From assembly GCA_035550975.1 (NCBI GenBank), contig DASZOC010000029.1:1-50805 (forward strand): a stretch of DNA of 50,805 bases, written 5' to 3'. The DNA comes from DASZOC01 sp035550975. Its GTDB lineage: Bacteria; Actinomycetota; CADDZG01; WHSQ01. Positions 49,769 to 50,805 of the stretch are shown piece by piece; within the stretch, counting starts at the first letter, position 1; every line of letters starts with the position of its first letter. Made by a program: the position numbers and the translations under genes. A model generated the notes under the pieces. The model ran no database searches. It saw only the letters and a program-made list of their open reading frames with translations, and had not been told where the DNA came from.

Positions 49769-50805
49769 TCAGCGGCACGACGTCGAGGCGATCAGACGGG
49801 AGGGGACGGCCATCGTGAAGACGCGATCGGCGGCCGAGAAGTCCCCCGAGCCCGTGAGCTGATGCCACAGCGTCGTCGCGTTGTCGCCGAGGCGATAGTC
49901 GCCGAGCCAGCGGGCGATCTCTGCCACCGTCACGCCGCGTTCCGCGGCAGCGGCCTCGTCCACGAATACCTCCGTCGGTGCCACGTCCTGGATAACAGGA
50001 CCGAACTCCCCGACCAGATCGGCCAGTAACTCGTTCGAGTCGATGCCGTACGCGTCGAGGGCTGCGGCCGACGGTTGCTGCCCATGGTCCGATGTCATCA
50101 CGACGACATAGTTGCCGTGGCCGACCTCGCGCTCGAGGAACCTCGATATCTCCGCGAGCGCCGCATCTGTCGCCTCGATCGCATCGCGCACCTCGGGCGA
50201 GGCCATGTTGAAGTGATGTCCGAGCAGGTCGATCTGCTTGAAATTCGTGAACATCAGATCGGTCACGCGGTCCGCGCCGTAGCCTTCTTCGTCCAAGACC
50301 TCCACCAGCTTCGCGGCGTGATGCGCCGTGAAAGCAGGGACCTCCTCGAACCGCGCCGGATCGTCGACGGGGGCACGGCGCCACATACCGTCGGTCGCGC
50401 CGTCGGCGCGGTCGAGCTCGTCGAGCCTCCTGTCGAGATCGGAACGATCGCGCAACGCATCGGGCAGCTCGTAGTGGGCGTCGTTCGTGACCCACTCGTT
50501 CGTGACGGGGTCGAGCCATGCCGCATGGTCCCGGTCGCCACCTGGCCGTTCGGCGCCGATGCCGATCATCCCGAGGTGCCACGGGACGTGGCCGATCATG
50601 CCGACGAGGGCCTGGTTGCCCGTCTGCTGGTCCCACCGCTCCGCCACCGCCGGAACTTCCATGAAGCGGCCCGACTCCCCGTCCAGGAACGGGTCGATCG
50701 CCACCCGGTCGTCGTCGAGGACGGGAACGCCGGTGATGGCGTGCGTCGCGGGGAACGTGCCGGTGCCGAGCGTCGTGTGGATCGCCGGCGTCACCGACGG
50801 CGATC
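49769..50805 (-). CDS. Alkaline phosphatase-superfamily protein, 5' end outside the window
   Basis: Partial gene: 345 codons in view, running off the window edge. The visible start reads SPSVTPAIHTTLGTGTFPAT (nucleophile Thr), then GMIGHVPWHLGMIGIGAERP, FTNFKQIDLLGHHFNMASPE (Asp/His) and VVVMTSDHGQQPSAAALDAY (Asp/His), and ends at YRLGDNATTLWHQLTG and SRLIASTSCR. It is homologous to residues about 200-551 of the permuted phosphatase at 36859-38514, including WHLGM, the YELPDAL region and the GDN segment near the end. The normal C-terminal half of the core is absent after SDHG, so it probably also carries this half at its N-terminus, outside the window. Gene order suggests the surface-polymer locus continues further. 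Confidence 0.85.
   Translation of the reverse strand, partial: SPSVTPAIHTTLGTGTFPATHAITGVPVLDDDRVAIDPFLDGESGRFMEVPAVAERWDQQTGNQALVGMIGHVPWHLGMIGIGAERPGGDRDHAAWLDPVTNEWVTNDAHYELPDALRDRSDLDRRLDELDRADGATDGMWRRAPVDDPARFEEVPAFTAHHAAKLVEVLDEEGYGADRVTDLMFTNFKQIDLLGHHFNMASPEVRDAIEATDAALAEISRFLEREVGHGNYVVVMTSDHGQQPSAAALDAYGIDSNELLADLVGEFGPVIQDVAPTEVFVDEAAAAERGVTVAEIARWLGDYRLGDNATTLWHQLTGSGDFSAADRVFTMAVPSRLIASTSCR

Overview
The window is GC-rich with densely packed genes, many of them joined by 4-base GTGA/TTGA/ATGA stop-start overlaps. It most likely comes from an uncultured actinobacterium (Actinomycetota). Support for this: an acyl-CoA carboxylase beta subunit followed by an epsilon-type small subunit, two DUF4383 membrane proteins, a deazaflavin (F420)-type nitroreductase-family protein, a DUF4012 protein, and frequent GTG/TTG starts. 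The class cannot be fixed from sequence alone. I saw no rRNA, tRNA, CRISPR array, transposase or integrase. No gene-free stretch exceeds about 300 bases; the longest are 29054-29343 and 16111-16347.

Region 1 (1-16110) is acyl-CoA metabolism with some unrelated genes. It holds a thiolase, a crotonase, a methylmalonyl/ethylmalonyl-CoA epimerase, an acyl-CoA carboxylase beta + epsilon pair, a tandemly duplicated 3-hydroxyacyl-CoA dehydrogenase and a single-chain B12-dependent mutase that resembles ethylmalonyl-CoA mutase (MeaA/Ecm) more than classical methylmalonyl-CoA mutase. Together they cover many steps of an ethylmalonyl-CoA-type pathway plus propionyl-CoA carboxylation; crotonyl-CoA carboxylase/reductase and the later steps are not in view. 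Interspersed are a GNAT acetyltransferase, an MFS transporter, a divergent PurM-like protein, a membrane-anchored protein of unknown function, a NarL-type two-component system and a secreted phosphodiester glycosidase-like protein.

Region 2 (16111-18990) is a small secreted-protein operon: an LVIVD-type beta-propeller protein and two tandem paralogous exported proteins of unknown function, ended by a strong hairpin. It is preceded by a 73-bp tandem repeat that copies the 3' end of the mutase gene.

Region 3 (19013-50805) looks like a large cell-surface polymer locus. It holds a DUF4012 protein, a LicC-like nucleotidyltransferase, a glycerol-1-phosphate dehydrogenase-like enzyme, a polyprenyl-phosphate sugar transferase, a CDP-alcohol phosphatidyltransferase, a GT2 glycosyltransferase, a WecG/TagA glycosyltransferase, a UDP-galactopyranose-mutase-like flavoprotein, two sulfotransferases, a flippase, an O-antigen ligase/polymerase-like protein and a large GT-C-like membrane protein. 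It also contains six members of the alkaline phosphatase/sulfatase superfamily. Two of these (36859-38514, and the partial gene at 49769-50805) appear to belong to a family whose catalytic core is circularly permuted. The likely theme is an exported glycan carrying phospho-alcohol and possibly sulfate groups, with matching transferases and hydrolases.

A lower-GC patch (about 26800-29060) interrupts region 3. It carries a frameshifted FAD monooxygenase, a nitroreductase-family protein and a VOC protein, and sits between two DUF4383 genes. An RTX-like calcium-binding repeat protein (33264-34532) also looks less GC-rich than its surroundings.
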